Part shown: positions 42,768-57,900 of the stretch, one piece after another
Layout: each line of letters opens with the position of its first letter
Numbering within the stretch: the stretch's first letter is position 1
Assembly (NCBI RefSeq): GCF_020379485.1
Contig: NC_063437.1
Span: 21,849,726-21,913,725 of the forward strand
Direction of reading: 5' to 3'
Source: Brassica napus
Lineage: Eukaryota > Streptophyta > Magnoliopsida > Brassicales > Brassicaceae
DNA: 64,000 nucleotides
Translations under genes and position numbers: made by a program
Notes under the pieces: generated by a model
What the model was told of the DNA's origin: nothing
The model's input: the letters and a program-made list of their open reading frames with translations, nothing else
The model's database searches: none

Positions 42768-45700
42768 TTACATTATATTCGATCACCGTACGATTGAGGT
42801 GGGAACACGTGTCCTAATCTGCTTATCGTTTCCAATTGCTACAAACGGAGACGGTCGTCCTGTGTGAAAACTTAATTAAACGTCACCGTTTACAGCGTTT
42901 AGAAGATCCGTCCCCAAATACCCGGTGAGAAGCGTTCATATGCATCATTTATTATTTCAGTTCTATTTAACAAACACGAAATAGTTATTCAGTATTTTAT
43001 GATAAACATCCATAATAACATGTCATATTTGATATTTTAAATACATCATACAGAAGTAGAGTTTTAAAAATTGCCTCTGCTATGTACATATGGACCACTA
43101 AATATAACACCACATTTGGAGTTACAGGAACCATTTATTTTCGGTGAACATTATAGAACACATCTTATGCTTGTTCTGCGCATGTTAGTCCAGCATAGAA
43201 AAACTCTCTCTACTTATTCAGATTTTCTTATGAGTTACAACCATTAATTATATTATTAACAAAATCTATAACGTATATCAGTAAGGTTTAATTTGCAAGA
43301 AAAGAAAAGAACTCAGCACATATATAGCCCAAATTAGAGTTGAGTCGAGCCTGCTTGCCTTTATGAGAAGGTGACCAAGCCCATGATACAATCCTTTCTA
43401 ACGATGGTTGGTTTGTAAAAATCAATTAAATCCAGAGTCATGATTCTAAGTTTCTAACGAAGGTTTGCTTTGTAAGAAACTCTAAATCATTTCAAGATTT
43501 GGTAAATCTATATACTACAATTCATGAATTGCGTGCGTAATCCAAGCATTTTAAGGATTTTGATGAATATTATATAGTATCTATAAAAAGACACGCACGT
43601 AACATCTCGACTCTATATCCGCACCGCACGCATGCACGTATTTTAACAAAACTTTATAGAGTTTTATTTATAATTCATAAACGCATTAAGCTTCATAATA
43701 CACTTTACCTGACTCGGTAATTAGGAAGACATGTCAGTATTTCCCTGTTAGTTGGACTTCGTTCAATATTTTTGTTTCTTAATAGATGGTTTCGCTTAAA
43801 ATAGTAAAAAATGTTTGACTCAGACAAAATTTAATTTTGATACATTTGTTTAGCATGAAATAGGTAGTTGTATATTCCTGTTAACGTATTTTGTAACTAA
43901 TAGGTTTGTTTAAAATCATTTGGTAAGGAAAATGATTGAGTGACAATTTCAAAATTCAATGGAAAATACATGTAATATATTCAGTGAAAAAGTTCTACTG
44001 TTTCAGTAATCTTAAAGCAAAGGAGAAAACAAAAGGCTATGATTAGTCTAACAAGAGGGGCTAGAAAATAAAAGCCATGAGACATGCAAATGCAATCACG
44101 CATCTTGAAAAGCAAGCCCTAGTTTTGACTGACAAGCAACCACAACGCAGTAAAGTTAGGTTCTCAAAATTAGCGCATAAATAAAGAAATATATGATTAA
44201 AGTACTTGAACTATGTATGTATGTTTCCAATAAAATGCGTTTCTAGTTAAATAATAATTACCGAAATTATAGTAGGCATTCTTTTGTAGAATAATGTATA
44301 TACATATACTTTTATGTATGCTAGAAAATTCGAGGGATATTATTTTTGGTAAGGAAAATATAGAAAAAAGGAGGGGACAGATAGGAGGCGGAGGCAGTTA
44401 TGTAGTGTTGTTAGGGAACAACTCTCTCCTTTGTAATATTCTCCAAAATCAATTGGTTCCAAGTAAGTCCATATTCTTCTTCAAGTTAATTGACTACGAA
44501 GAGTAGAACTCGAACAAATTGAGAGTAATCAAGCTGAGTATAAGTTTCAGCTCCAATTTGTGGTGTGCGTATGAGTCTCAATTTTGTTTACATGGTTCAA
44601 GCCAAACCAAAGCTAACTGGGGTTTGATATAGAAATATCTAAATTAAAAATAAACAAATTGATTTGTAAATAATCAATGTTTTATTTTCATGCAAAGCAT
44701 ATAAAACTGAATATACAAAGATTAAGTTGTAGAATCTAATTATATATCATATCATAAATAATATATGTGTAGTTTTAGATAATATTTTTTATCAATGTGG
44801 CCATTTAGTTACTTTTTTTGTTGAATTCTTGCTCAAAGTATAATTGAATATGATTGTAGTTTAGTCACATTAGCTACTTTTTAATATTGGTAAATATGCT
44901 ATTATAAACTATAAAAAATATTACACGATGATTTTGCATCCGATAATTCTACCTATTGTATGGGAATTATTGTATCATTTTTAGCTGCTTTATAAGATCC
45001 CCAATTGGTTATATTCTTCGTACATTTCTGAAGATCTCCAACAAATATTCTATCCATTAATCTCTTGTAAATCACACTAGCTACTTTGAAACCAACAAAT
45101 TGAAAACCTTTTCCCCGGTTGAACAAACCCAAAAAAAAGCTATAATCAGTCTACACTAAGCTAACAATCCCGAGCGAAAACTCAGAGTAATCTATGAAAT
45201 ACGTATAAGTATTTTTTTTTGTACATGAGTACATTAACTATTATACCGACCAATTTAGCAAAAAAAAAACTATTATACCAACCATAGTAAAATCTGTATA
45301 ACGTACACATTTGACTGAACCGAACCAAGCCACACTTGCATCTCGTCTTGCATGTTTTTCTAACATAATTTGATTCATTACATAGTTCTACTTTCAACAC
45401 AATGTACATGCTGACATGTTGTAGGGAGTCCACGTGAAAACAAAAGTGCCACGTGGGAAATGACAAATGTAGTCATTGGTCGTCGTGTCGTATGTATGTC
45501 TCCTTTTTCTCGTGCTTGCAAATATAAGAATTGTGACGTCTCCTTAAGTCCCATAGACAAAGGAACTCTCATTAGGTCCTCCCTTTAAGGTGAACCATTC
45601 ATTACTCATCATGCCCCCTCTCTTCTTCCTTTGCCTTTTTCTTTCAAACTTTCAATTCTTTCTACTTACTTATTTATGATTACGTGTAACAACTTCTCTT

Positions 45701-46560
45701 CTTACTAAGATGTTACGTACGATTTACATCATTATAATGGCCATGTTTTGATCGGATTCACCATTTGCAACGGTCCGTTAAAGCCAATTATGTTTAATAG
45801 AATGTTATTTAACTAAAATTCTATGATTTCATGTTTGGTTAGCTCTTATACCGGGAACAAATCTATAGTCAACCGTTAAATACAAAATAAATAAAATTGT
45901 TTATGATCCTGTTTCGAACTAATATATGGTAAATGATAAGATCATCCACATTGGAAATTTCTCAAAAGAAATCTCTAAAAAGTCATATTAACAATTAGCT
46001 GAAACCTTTTTAATAAATGTGAGACTTATGTGAGAATTTCTCAAATGAAAGACTCACATATTCTCAACTTTATTTAAAAAATCATTTAATTAATAACATA
46101 ATCTGTGAAAGGTACATTTTGATAAATTCTTAATGCATGTCCTAAATATAGAATCGCATATTTTTCAATAGTAAAATATATTAAAGAACATTCGTACTCG
46201 TCACATCAACCTAGTGAACATAGTTACTAGAATAATTAACGATAATCAATCTGAAAATTAGATTGGAAACCGTCCGCTTGATACGGATTTTTTGCTTCCA
46301 CTAACTTGTTCGTCAATTGTTTACGTTAGCCATACATTTTAGTTTTAGAGAGAACCCCGAACCCACAAAATCATAACCAGCACATTAACCGAATCAACAT
46401 TTGACACGTGTTTCTGTCTGCTACACTAACAACAACTTTAGCGGACGCTGTCTCGTCATTCCACTGTCGCATTTGTACTTGTGACTGTGTATTTATTTTA
46501 TAAACCAAAATACGAAGACCACGCCAAACTATAATAAAATAAATTGAAATTCCCAGTCTA
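42768..46560 (+). other. Gene-poor spacer upstream of IAA20
   Basis: About 3.8 kb without a recognisable gene. There is G-box-containing DNA near 42807 (GGGAACACGTGTCC), ACGTG words at 45428-45456 (CCACGTGAAAAC, GCCACGTGGGAAA), and a short duplicated sentence around 43395-43405 and 43455-43465 (TTCTAACGA-GGTT). The ACGTG cluster may belong to a distal IAA20 promoter; this is inference. Confidence 0.35.
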
Positions 46561-46674
46561 GATCTTCTATATAAAGAGACACGTACATACCAAGCATGGC
46601 GGCTCATTGCTCATTTGTCTCACCTAAAAAAGAAAATAAAAAAAAGGGAAAACAAAATTGAAAGATAGATAGAT
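46561..46674 (+). promoter_or_regulatory. IAA20 core promoter and leader
   Basis: A TATA box (CTATATAAAGAGAC) at about 46567-46580 is followed about 95 bp later by the start codon, with an A-rich leader in between. Confidence 0.6.
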
Positions 46675-47536
46675 ATGGGAAGAGGAAGAAGTTCTTCGTC
46701 GTCTTCTTCTATAGAGAGTACCAGTAAGAGCAACCCATACGGTCCCTCTTCAAGTACACGAAACCTAAGCACGGATCTAAGGCTCGGACTCAGTTTCGGG
46801 GCATCCTCAGGGACGCCATATTTCAACGGTGGTTACGGGTATTCTGTTGTAGATCCGACGGCAGAGTATAAGGTTGCGGTGGCTGAGGAGGAGGAAGAAG
46901 AGAACGAGTGTAACAGCGTAGGGAGCTTCTACGTGAAAGTGAACATGGAGGGAGTTCCAATTGGGAGAAAGATCGATCTCATGTCTCTTAATGGCTACCA
47001 TGAGTTGATCAGAACCCTAGATTTCATGTTCAACGCATCCATTCTCTGTAAGTATATGTAGAAAAGATGTCGATATATGTAAAGTTTTCTAATTATTCAC
47101 TAGCTTTTTCTTTCTTTTAAGCCGTTTTGAAATCGTTTCCCCATAAGAAATTGATTGATAAATTAACAGAACTAAAAATACTTGCGCCTATTACTATTTC
47201 ATAGGTTTTTTTTGTTTGCCAAAGTTATTATCTCATCATAGCTTAAAGTTTATGATGAAAACTGAAACATCAAAATGGAAACAGGGGCTGACGAAGAAGA
47301 GATGTGCGGCCAGAAGAGTCATGTGCTAACATACGCGGACAAGGAAGGTGACTGGATGATGGTTGGTGATGTTCCGTGGGAGTACGTATTCTTGTTCCTC
47401 CATTGATATCTTTATTTCCTTATTTAATTAGAATGTTCTGTAGAAATTAAATATTTGTATATTTTGTGTTTTGTTTTGTAGAATGTTTTTATCTACCGTC
47501 AGAAGACTGAAGATTTCAAGAGCTTACCACTACTGA
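46675..47536 (+). CDS. IAA20: Non-canonical Aux/IAA protein IAA20
   Basis: An auxin-response repressor of 174 residues in three exons (46675-47047, 47285-47381 and 47482-47536; phases 1 and 2, GT-AG). It starts [15 protein letters not shown]. The repression domain is DLRLGLSFG (LxLxL EAR motif). The degron expected after it (GWPPV core of domain II) is absent: only an acidic stretch [13 protein letters not shown] lies there, as in the IAA20/IAA30 subgroup. Such proteins are long-lived and not bound by TIR1/AFB. The PB1 domain follows ([20 protein letters not shown] and, after the introns, [20 protein letters not shown]), with the conserved Lys and the acidic OPCA motif. The end is [12 protein letters not shown]. 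This matches Arabidopsis IAA20 closely and precedes ABCB4 as in At2g46990-At2g47000. Confidence 0.95.
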
Positions 47537-50288
47537 TGTTTAAGTCTACTTGTGTGTTCATTAAAAGTAATGCCAAGAAAAAAGTTTTTGTCGTATGTAA
47601 ATCCATCGTCAGTTTAAGTTATTTATTTTATAAAAAAAATCGTTTTTCGTTTACGATGATAGTACATACATTCTGAACTCACTCTGATTATTCTCCTCGG
47701 TAATACCCAAAAAGGAAAAGAATAAAAGAAAATCGAAAAACAAATAGCTGTGAAACAAACCAATCTTGGGTCGAGATATTCTTTCGGCGGGTCGAACAAT
47801 CACACCATTGGTCACTGACTTTAATATTTGGTTTAACTGTTTCACTTGATATGAAGTTAAATTCACCATTGGTGCTCCAGTTTGCTTGGCTATCCTTTTT
47901 CTCCTTTAGTCTTTATAAGTTTCTGGAGTTTTGTTAGCTTCAACCCTTTGACTCCGGGTGTTTTCATTTAACACGCAGGCTATTGGCTTCAAAAAGGTAA
48001 AGGTTCTAAATCTTTGCCGGCTTTGAGTATATGTTGACGTTTAAAATTAATATTAATCCATCGGATGACAAAAAAAAGAAGTAAAACTTTCATTAGATAA
48101 TTGCCAAGAATGTTCGCCAATAAATTCAGCTAATCTAATACCCTATACAAAACCACTTGATATGAAATAACGATCGGTGAGAGTGGATTATAAGTTGTAT
48201 TCACCACTTAAGAAGATTACTAATCGATGATCAACGACAAACCAGCTCGGATCCGACTCTTTGTTTCTACTCAATAGCTCAAATAACCAAACTCATCCAT
48301 GCGCCCAATCAATGATAAATTATCATGAATCAGGCTTTGATTCTTTATCAAAAAAAAAGATTCAGGCTTTGATTACTTTGTAGATTTATGGCGTCCAATT
48401 AGGGTTTTTAGACTTATTTTGATTAATCAGTTTTGTTTTTACACGTGCATCAACAAAACATACATGTGAAGTGACGTTGTTTTAACGACTTTAGTGTTAG
48501 ATTGGCCTAAGTTGTTATTAGGCCGATAAACCATGACCGAATTTAAGATTTCGAAGGCTATAAATATTTTTTAAGAACTCTAATAAATTTGTTTGGCATA
48601 ATTTTAGAGACATTATTCATACTAGATCGTTTTCCGCGCTACGCGCGGATAATTTATTTTTAAATGTTAACAATTTTACAAAAACAATTTATGCCTAACA
48701 TTTAGTATGAGAATGGAAAAAATGACATGGACTGATTCTGGTTGTTTGAATATTGAATGTAATTTTATTTTGGATTTTCTAAACTGTAATAAAATTGTAT
48801 TTATTAGTTTTTTTTTTAAAATACCAAGACTAATTTCAGAATACAAAAACTGTTTGAAATACAATCGAAATGTTGCTTTTAGTTGGGTTTCTTGAAGATT
48901 ATCCTTTGAATTGTATAGGGATTTTTTTTTGCTCGAAATCATGCATTAAATTTTGATTTTATCTTGTCTCTGTAGATAATGTTTGTCACCACAATAATTT
49001 TATATTTATGATTACTTATGCTTTTCAGCTTTGTGAACATAGATACTTAGTTGACTTGTTGTGAAAGTTTTACAGTCGGTGTATAATATAAGTTTTACAT
49101 AAGATGGAAGGTATGTTAGAAATGTTAAATATCTTTCACAGGTACATGTTTCTACTAAGCATATAATTAAAAAAAGTATATATGATCTTTCCTCAATTAC
49201 TATTTTACAAATTATGTATTTATAAGTTATACAATTTTCAAAAAGAATAAGTTGTGGTGACCAATATAATGACTTTACATTTTATATAAAACATTATAAT
49301 AGATATTAATTTAAAGAAAAATCATAAATACACTATATTTATATATTCTATGCTTTAATTATTTTATTATTTAAAACATTATAAATACACTATATTGTAT
49401 TTATATATTCTATGTTTTAATTACTTTATTATTTAAATATCTGATTTATATCGTTTGAACAGTTTTATCATTTAAAACTATAATAAAAGTTCTCGATTTG
49501 ATTGATCTGGATCTCTTCCACATAGTGTGGTTGATCTACACTTCTTTTACTTAATATGCATAATCTACATGATTTGCGCTGTTTGAACTATTTTTATCGG
49601 TTAACCTTAGAATTGGGTCAAGCCTTAAGACAATTCATATCATAACAGTATATTATCTTGTTAAGAATTTCAAATTAATAAAATCTAATTAGTCACAACA
49701 TCATTAGATTTTTATGAACGATTTTGTTATATATAAATTTATGAGGTAATGTTGTTTGAAAGTTTTGATACCTCCAGAGATTCCAGTAAGCACACCGGTT
49801 TATTAGGACATGCACATGTGGTCCACCTCTACTTGCCTATCGAAACAACACCAACTTTGGTATCGAACCAATTATTATGTTAAATCATTTATTTACGGGA
49901 TCCCTCTATTTACAAATATTGCTTGTGGTCCAAGTTAACCTTGTTCAGAAGGACAACCACCAACTCGCGTTGAATTTGAAAAGCAACAAAAAAAATAGAA
50001 ATTCATGAACCAGAAACACAAATAACAATCTCAAAGCTAATTAGTCATTATTCCCAAATTTTATTACAAATAAATACACAGCAAGCAAAAAAAGAGTTCG
50101 ATTCTCGAAAACCCTTTTAGCTCACCATCTCAAGATTCGATTCCACAAAATGGAGTTAGTATCCAAAAAATCAAATCATCAATTGAACAAAATATTAACA
50201 TAATAATTGAATAAATAGCCAACAAACTTTTCATAAAAAAATGAGAGCTTGACGAACCTTATTTTATTTTGTCAGACCACTAATAATA
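47537..50288 (+). other. AT-rich spacer with a Helitron-type end
   Basis: No gene recognised. At 48622-48648, read on the minus strand, a perfect hairpin (CCGCGCGTAGCGCGG) is followed by AAAACGATCTAG before T, the 3' end of a Helitron. Its 5' end should lie to the right but I could not find a convincing TC terminus. A 55-60-bp AT-rich segment is duplicated at about 49324-49380 and 49381-49440. Confidence 0.5.
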
Positions 50289-51420
<1,132 letters not shown>

Positions 51421-53490
51421 AGGAAGAAAGACTATTCTAATTTTAAGCATTCACTTCACATGTTGTTTTCTCGATATTCATATTGGCTTCTTTGTGTTCC
51501 TTTTTGGCAGAAGGAACAGCTGTTGTATATCTGCATGGGACTTGTCCTGTAATGAGATCTACTTGGTTGCTTGCTACCAAGTCGTTTGTTTACTCCTTTA
51601 GAGATGAGTCCGTATGATCAGCCAATTAATTCATTCATCAAATCAAGGAGCAAACCTGAAGCAAAAAAAAGTAATTTGGCACTAACCAAATCACCATGTA
51701 ATGTCCAAATTGTTAGTGATAAGATAAGAGCTCTTAAAAAACTTTATTTTTCACTTGCCTTGCCATAATCAAGAGTTAGATTTCGATGCTTTCGCAACCA
51801 TGCTTCCCAGTCAAATACATCAAAAACAAATCTCAATCTTATTATTGAATTGTTAAAACATCTCAATAAACTACAAACAAACAAAATGTGTCTTTATTTG
51901 ATGTTTTTATAACCTGAGTTCACCCCCTAACAATAACCAAAAGTGTCTACTTTGTTATACCTATGTTGAGACACTTGTAACCAAGAGAGACCACTTGAAA
52001 CCTGCATCAGCTGCAGAGAAACTCAGATTATTGTTAAATATAATAGTAACTAATCTTGATCATATTTCTTTTCTTAATAATAGAATCAGTAATCACATAT
52101 TTGTTTGATGAGAGTTTCATTGATGTTACACTGAACGTGATTCAAGCTATTCCATATGACAGTAATGTATTTCCTCTTTTAGGCAATCTGCATCAGAAAC
52201 TCCATATATGAATCTCTGCACCTGTAAATCACGATGAAACAAAGTTTTGTAGGTGAAAGACAAAAAAAATTACATGAGTTGAGGTTTAGAGTTCCAAATA
52301 CAAACCAAACTGAGACGCAAAAATTAATTTGTTACTTCTGGATAGTGGATTCCACAACTTGATCACACCCTAAGAAGCTCCACGAAGCACCACCGACCAC
52401 ATTCAAGATCTTCCTCTGCCATGGCATATGGCGTAACTGATTGACAGGTTAATAAGGGAAATTATAATCAATTCTGTTCTGGGAGCAGAACGATCATCTT
52501 TCTTTTCAATTGTTTTGACAGATTTGTGGCTTAGTTAATAAAGAAAACTGAAGGAGTGGTAGACAGAAGGGCAACTTAATCACATAATTAAGGTTGTAAA
52601 GAAAGAGAGGTGAGCAGTATATTAGGTTAAAACTTAAAACGAACGGAACTGGATATATAGATCGACGAATTCATCCCGATGAAGAAGAGAATGTGAGCTG
52701 ACATGGCAAATTAAAACCCCTTTATTGGTTGATTTTTTCATATGACGTGGACAGTCTAAATGATGCTTATATATCCCTTTTAGTATTAGATAGATATAAC
52801 TTCCAAATTTTTTTAGAAACTAATACATATGTTTTATAGGGTTGTGCCAGATCCGGCATGGATATAATATATAGTCCATTGAGATTTACATACTTCTATG
52901 GCCAATTTACATTTTAGGCTAAGATTTTTAAGGTTTTAGATTGAGTTTAAGTTATTTAGATTAAAATATATTTGTCCAAAACAGATTTATTAAAATTAAA
53001 ATTGATTATTTAATTAAAAATTAATCGGATATATAAATCATTTGGATCATAAAATAATTTGACTAAGTATACTTAAATATAGCAGTATTTGGATTGTGAA
53101 GAGAGATCAAAAATTTGATAACAAGATTAGATTTTGGATAATTTTTTATAAGATTTTGGTTTAGTTTTGGATAAGTGTTTTATATAAAGAAGAACCAATA
53201 AAAGAAAGCCAAGTTTCAAGTTCAGTCATATTAAACTAGTATGCTCCAAGCAAGTCATTGAACAGGTATAAGAGAATATACGCCCAGGCGGATATCATGG
53301 ATAGATTTAATAATGCTTTGCTTTAACAAAGAGGATCCTCCAAGGCGATTTATCTTTGCATAAATGCATTGTTTGATGGCAATATACATTTTTTCACATG
53401 TTTTGCTAATTAGTGACTCCAACATGTTTTCTTGAATCCAACATGATAGGAGTATTTGTATAGTCATTCAATCTCAAATCCCCTATATAT
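51421..53490 (+). other. Spacer, no assignable gene
   Basis: About 2 kb of mostly AT-rich DNA. Short open frames at 51571-51768 and elsewhere resemble no family I know. See the separate entry for a small minus-strand frame. Confidence 0.4.
52332..52427 (-). other. Small minus-strand frame, possible relic or short peptide
   Basis: An ATG at 52427 opens MPWQRKILNVVGGASWSFLG then CDQVVESTIQK and a stop, 31 residues. The frame extends upstream (LRH) to a possible acceptor AATCAG. Composition looks protein-like, and Arabidopsis has a small unknown gene near here (around At2g46995), but I cannot confirm a match. Confidence 0.25.
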
Positions 53491-53774
53491 GGGGGTGATT
53501 GGTTGGGATTTAGCAAGTGACTTTAGCTTTAATTTTTATCTACAGCTTTAAAATCACCAATCATGCTTTACATTACTTTTTAAAGCTACAACCAAAAAAT
53601 TAAAGCTACAGCCAAAAAACAAAAAAAACTAGCTATAAAAGTCTTATTTTCTAAAGCTCCATCTTTTTGGCTGTAGGAAATTTTAAAGGTACAGCTCTTA
53701 AAGCTAAATCAAAAAATCCTACAGACAAAATTCTAAAGTAAATTTCTAAAGTTACAACTCAACCAATCACCCCC
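53491..53774. mobile_element. MITE with GGGGGTGATTGGTTG terminal repeats
   Basis: Terminal inverted repeats GGGGGTGATTGGTTG (left) and, from the right end inward, GGGGGTGATTGGTTGAG, 284 bp apart. The interior has repeated AAAGCTACA(A/G)CC words that mirror each other (AGCTTTAA, TTAAAGCT). The flanks do not give a clear target duplication (TATAT left, AATAT right), so the superfamily (hAT or Harbinger) is open. Confidence 0.7.
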
Positions 53775-53863
53775 AATATTTGAGAAGCATTACAACATTT
53801 TTTTGTAGCCACATGTCATCACTAGAATGATTCTTAGAATCCTTAGAGAAATATGTTAGTCCA

Positions 53864-54795
53864 TCTAAATATATAATAAACTTTTTATTAAACTAACCAT
53901 AAATACATTATTAATGTGCTTCATTATTTCCATAAATAAAATTACGGAATTACCTAATATGACTAAAGTATATATGACAATTAATGACTTTGAATAATAA
54001 AGATTTGATAAAAATAAGTGTATGTTATATTATTTTGTTTAATTTTAAACTATTAAAATAAATTAAACAATCATAGTAACCATTTAATAAAAATTAAAAA
54101 AATTCTTTATATGTTGTATTTTGAATTTTTAAAAACGAGTATAAATTAGTAAAACCATTAAAAGTTTCACATTCAAATTTTGTGATCTATGCTTTAAACT
54201 TTTTGTTATGACATGATACAAATAATTAAAAAATCATATAAGTTGAAAGTGTCATTTAATAAGTATTAAAAATAATATATATATAAAAATATATATGTAT
54301 ATGCATATTAAATTATATGTCATATAAGAAAATAAATAAATATCTTAATTTTGAAATTTACTTTTAACAAAGAAAATTTGAAAAAATATTGACAAATTAA
54401 TTTTTAAAAATATTAGAAATTACATAAACTATTAATCCCACAGTGAAAGTTTTGTTATCAGTAATTTAAATTTTTTGCTATAATAGATACAAATAATAAT
54501 AAAAACATGAGCAAAAAGCATCATTTAATAAATATTAATATTAAAATATACTATATATATATGTTACTATCATTTAAATTTAATTATATACCATATCAAA
54601 TAGAAAAAAATATTTTTTTAGATTAATAAAATTTATTTATATGTTCGCACCAACTTAATTATATAGGTAATAGTTACTGACTTTTTAATTATTCAATATA
54701 TATTTATTGTTTCATAATAGGTTAGAAACATATAATATATAAAATAATTTATAAATATAATGTTTATTCCGCGCAAGGCGCGGGTCTTAACCTAG
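53864..54795 (+). mobile_element. Probable non-autonomous Helitron, about 930 bp
   Basis: The right end is clear: a hairpin CCGCGCAAGGCGCGG (54769-54783) followed by GTCTTAACCTAG and a host T. The left end is less certain; A|TCTAAATATATAATAAA at 53864 resembles the TCTATA-ATTAAA start of the family. The interior is AT-rich without genes. Confidence 0.6.
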
Positions 54796-54921
54796 TTGTA
54801 TATATTACACTGTCGCATGATACACATCACAAAAAAAAAAAAAGGATTCACCAGTCATATATAACAAAGCATAATTGACCAAAAAAACAAAATAAAAATT
54901 AGGGAACATAAAGACATTTAT

Positions 54922-57900
54922 TTAAGAAGCTGCACTCAGATGAAGCTGCACTAACGAAGCGTAAACCCCGTCCTTGATATTAATCAAACTCTCGTGCTTC
55001 CCTTTCTCCACGATAACTCCGTTCTTAACCACCGCAATTACATCAGCGTTCTTAATCGTCGATAACCGGTGAGCCACCACAATTGTAGTCCGGTTAACCA
55101 TAACCCGGTCAAGCGCATCTTGAACCACACGTTCAGACTCAGCGTCCAGAGCACTCGTTGCTTCATCAAGAAGCAACACTTTGGGATCCTTGACGATGGC
55201 TCTCGCTATGGCCACTCGTTGCTTTTGCCCACCCGATAACTGAATCCCTCTTTCTCCCACCATCGTGTCGTAACCCTAAATCAGTAAACCAATATTAGGT
55301 CATTTTTTACCTAATTCCTTGGAACACAAGTAACGCTAAAGCTAGTTATTATTTACCTGTTGTAGACCACTGATGAATCCATGGGCGTTTGATAGTTCAG
55401 CTGCAGATACGATTTCAGATTCACTCGCGTCTCCACCTTTTCCGTAAGCAATGTTGGCTCTGATTGTTTCGTTAAACAGAATCGGTTCTTGGCTCACAAG
55501 TCCCGTTTGTTGTCTAAGCCATTTTAGTCGCAGGCTCTTGATCTCTACACCGTCGAGAGTGATCTCACCTGAGTCTGGATCGTAAAACCTCTGTAGCAAA
55601 GCGATCACCGTTGATTTCCCGCTCCCGCTTTCTCCAACCAAGGCAACGGTCTGAAAAAAATGACAAGCAAAAAACAGAGTTAAGGTTCTGTCTTTGATTA
55701 TTAAATAATGCACTAGTAACTAACCTTTCCAGCTCGAATACTTAGACAAAGATCTTGGAAGATCTGAACGTTTGGTCTTGCTGGATATTTGAAACTAACA
55801 TGACGAAGCTCAATGTCTCCTTTAACAGTATCCAACACTCTTCCAGATTCCACACTTGGGTCAATCTTGGACTCTCTATCTATAATAGCAAAAATTGAAG
55901 CAGCAGCAATATCAGCTTTGCTTGAGTCAGGAGACAGTGAACTCGACTGAGATATCGCCATAGCCGCCATTGTCAAAGCGAAGAAAACCTGTAAAAAAAC
56001 ATCACAGTAATCAAGAAAAAAAAACATATAAATAATCTAAACTGTTGTGTTTTTGCTTTATGTATATACATACTCTGAAAACAGAATCGAAGGTTGTTTT
56101 GCCATCATCTACAAGCCGTGCTCCCACGTAGAAACTGCAAGCGTAGGAAGCGAAGAGTACAAAGAAGGAAAATCCGAAACCAATACCACTGACTATGCCT
56201 TGGCGTATCCCTGTCTTCATAGGACCTTCACATTTCTTGGTGTACATGTTCATCACTTTCTCTTCTGCGCAGAACGAAGCAACCGTTCTTATGCTCCCAA
56301 CCGCATCATTCGCCACCTGGCTTGCTTCCCCATACATTTTCTGCCAATGATTACAAAAATGAGATATAGTTTTTTGTTCATGAGCTTTCAACTTAAAACC
56401 AACCAATTGTCGATAAATTGATTTGACTATATCCTTTTATATATTAGTTAATTATTTCTCCAACTACCGATCCATTTTATATGAAGAGTAGTAACTAGTT
56501 TTTACCTTTGCATCAGCGCTGAAACCTTGCATGAACTTCATGTAAAGAAACCCATTGAGTGCAATAAGAGGAAGCATGGCAAGGACGACGAAAGCCAACT
56601 GCCAACAAGCCAAAAATGCAATGATCAAACCAGCCAATATAGACGACAAGTTCTGAACCATTTGAGCCAAAGCATCTCCCACTAGACCGCGTATCGCCGC
56701 TGCGTCTGCCGATAGCCTTGCTCCAATGGTTCCACTAGAATGCTCAGACTCATCGAACCATCCAACTTCCATGTGAACCACTTTCTCAAAACACATGCTT
56801 CTTATCCTCTTCACAAGTTTACATCCAGCTATAGCGAAGAAAAACGTCTGCGCTGGGTATGCTATGATGGAGGCGAAACCAAGAGCCATGAAGATAATGG
56901 CCCAGAAGCTTGTGTCCTCTTTAAGCTCCTTAGGCGGTTTGAAGAAAGCTTTGATGACGCTTGCGATTAGTATACCGAATAAAGGAAGTATAACTCCGTT
57001 AGCTGCTGCTGATATTGCACCGAGTATGAGAACAGGAATCTCTGGTTTGTTTAGAGCTGCGACTCTACGGATTGAGACTTTCTTTGGTTTGGTCTTAGCT
57101 TCTGTAGTACCCTCTTCTTGATCTTGAGTGACGTCGTTTCCTTCGACTCCTGATGGGAAACCAAACATGTTGAAAGAGTGGCGGCTGCTGTTTCCTCTGG
57201 ATGATCCTCCTTTGCTTAGTGACCTTCCTAGAGATGATTTTCTCAAACTAGAATGTTTGAATGATTCTATAGATGACATCTTTTGCTCGTCTGTTGGATT
57301 CTCTTCACCTTTCTTCTCTTCTTGAAGACGTATGAGCTGAGAGTAAGCTCCTTCAGGGTCCTTGAGCAGCTCCGTGTGAGAGCCTTTCTCCACGATCTTT
57401 CCTTGGTGGATCACAGCGATCATATCCGCGTTTCGCACCGTGCTTAACCGGTGAGCAACTACAACCGTAGTCCGGTTAACCATGATTCTGTCAAGTGCTT
57501 CTTGAACCACTCTCTCTGACTCTGCGTCAAGCGCGCTTGTTGCTTCGTCCAAAAGCAAGATTCTCGGATCTTTTAGAATGGCTCTGGCTACAGCGATCCT
57601 CTGTTTCTGCCCTCCTGAAAGCTGAGTGCCGTGCTCTCCAACCATTGTGTCCAAACCCTGAGGGAGCTTGTCAACAAACTTGGAAGCGTTTGCAAGCTCT
57701 GCAGCTGCTTTGATCTCTTCTATTGTAGCGTCTTCTTTACCGTAGGCAATGTTGTCCTTGATGCTTGAAGTGAAGAGAACCGGTTCTTGACTCACAAGTC
57801 CAATCTTGCTTCTGATCCATTTGAGCTGGAACTCTTTTAGGTTAACACCATCTATGATAATTTCACCGGCTTGCGGATCATAAAACCTTTCTATTAGACT

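Noticed and set aside
56047..57713. Plus-strand open frames opposite ABCB4
   Set aside because: They are shadows of ABCB4 exons on the other strand.
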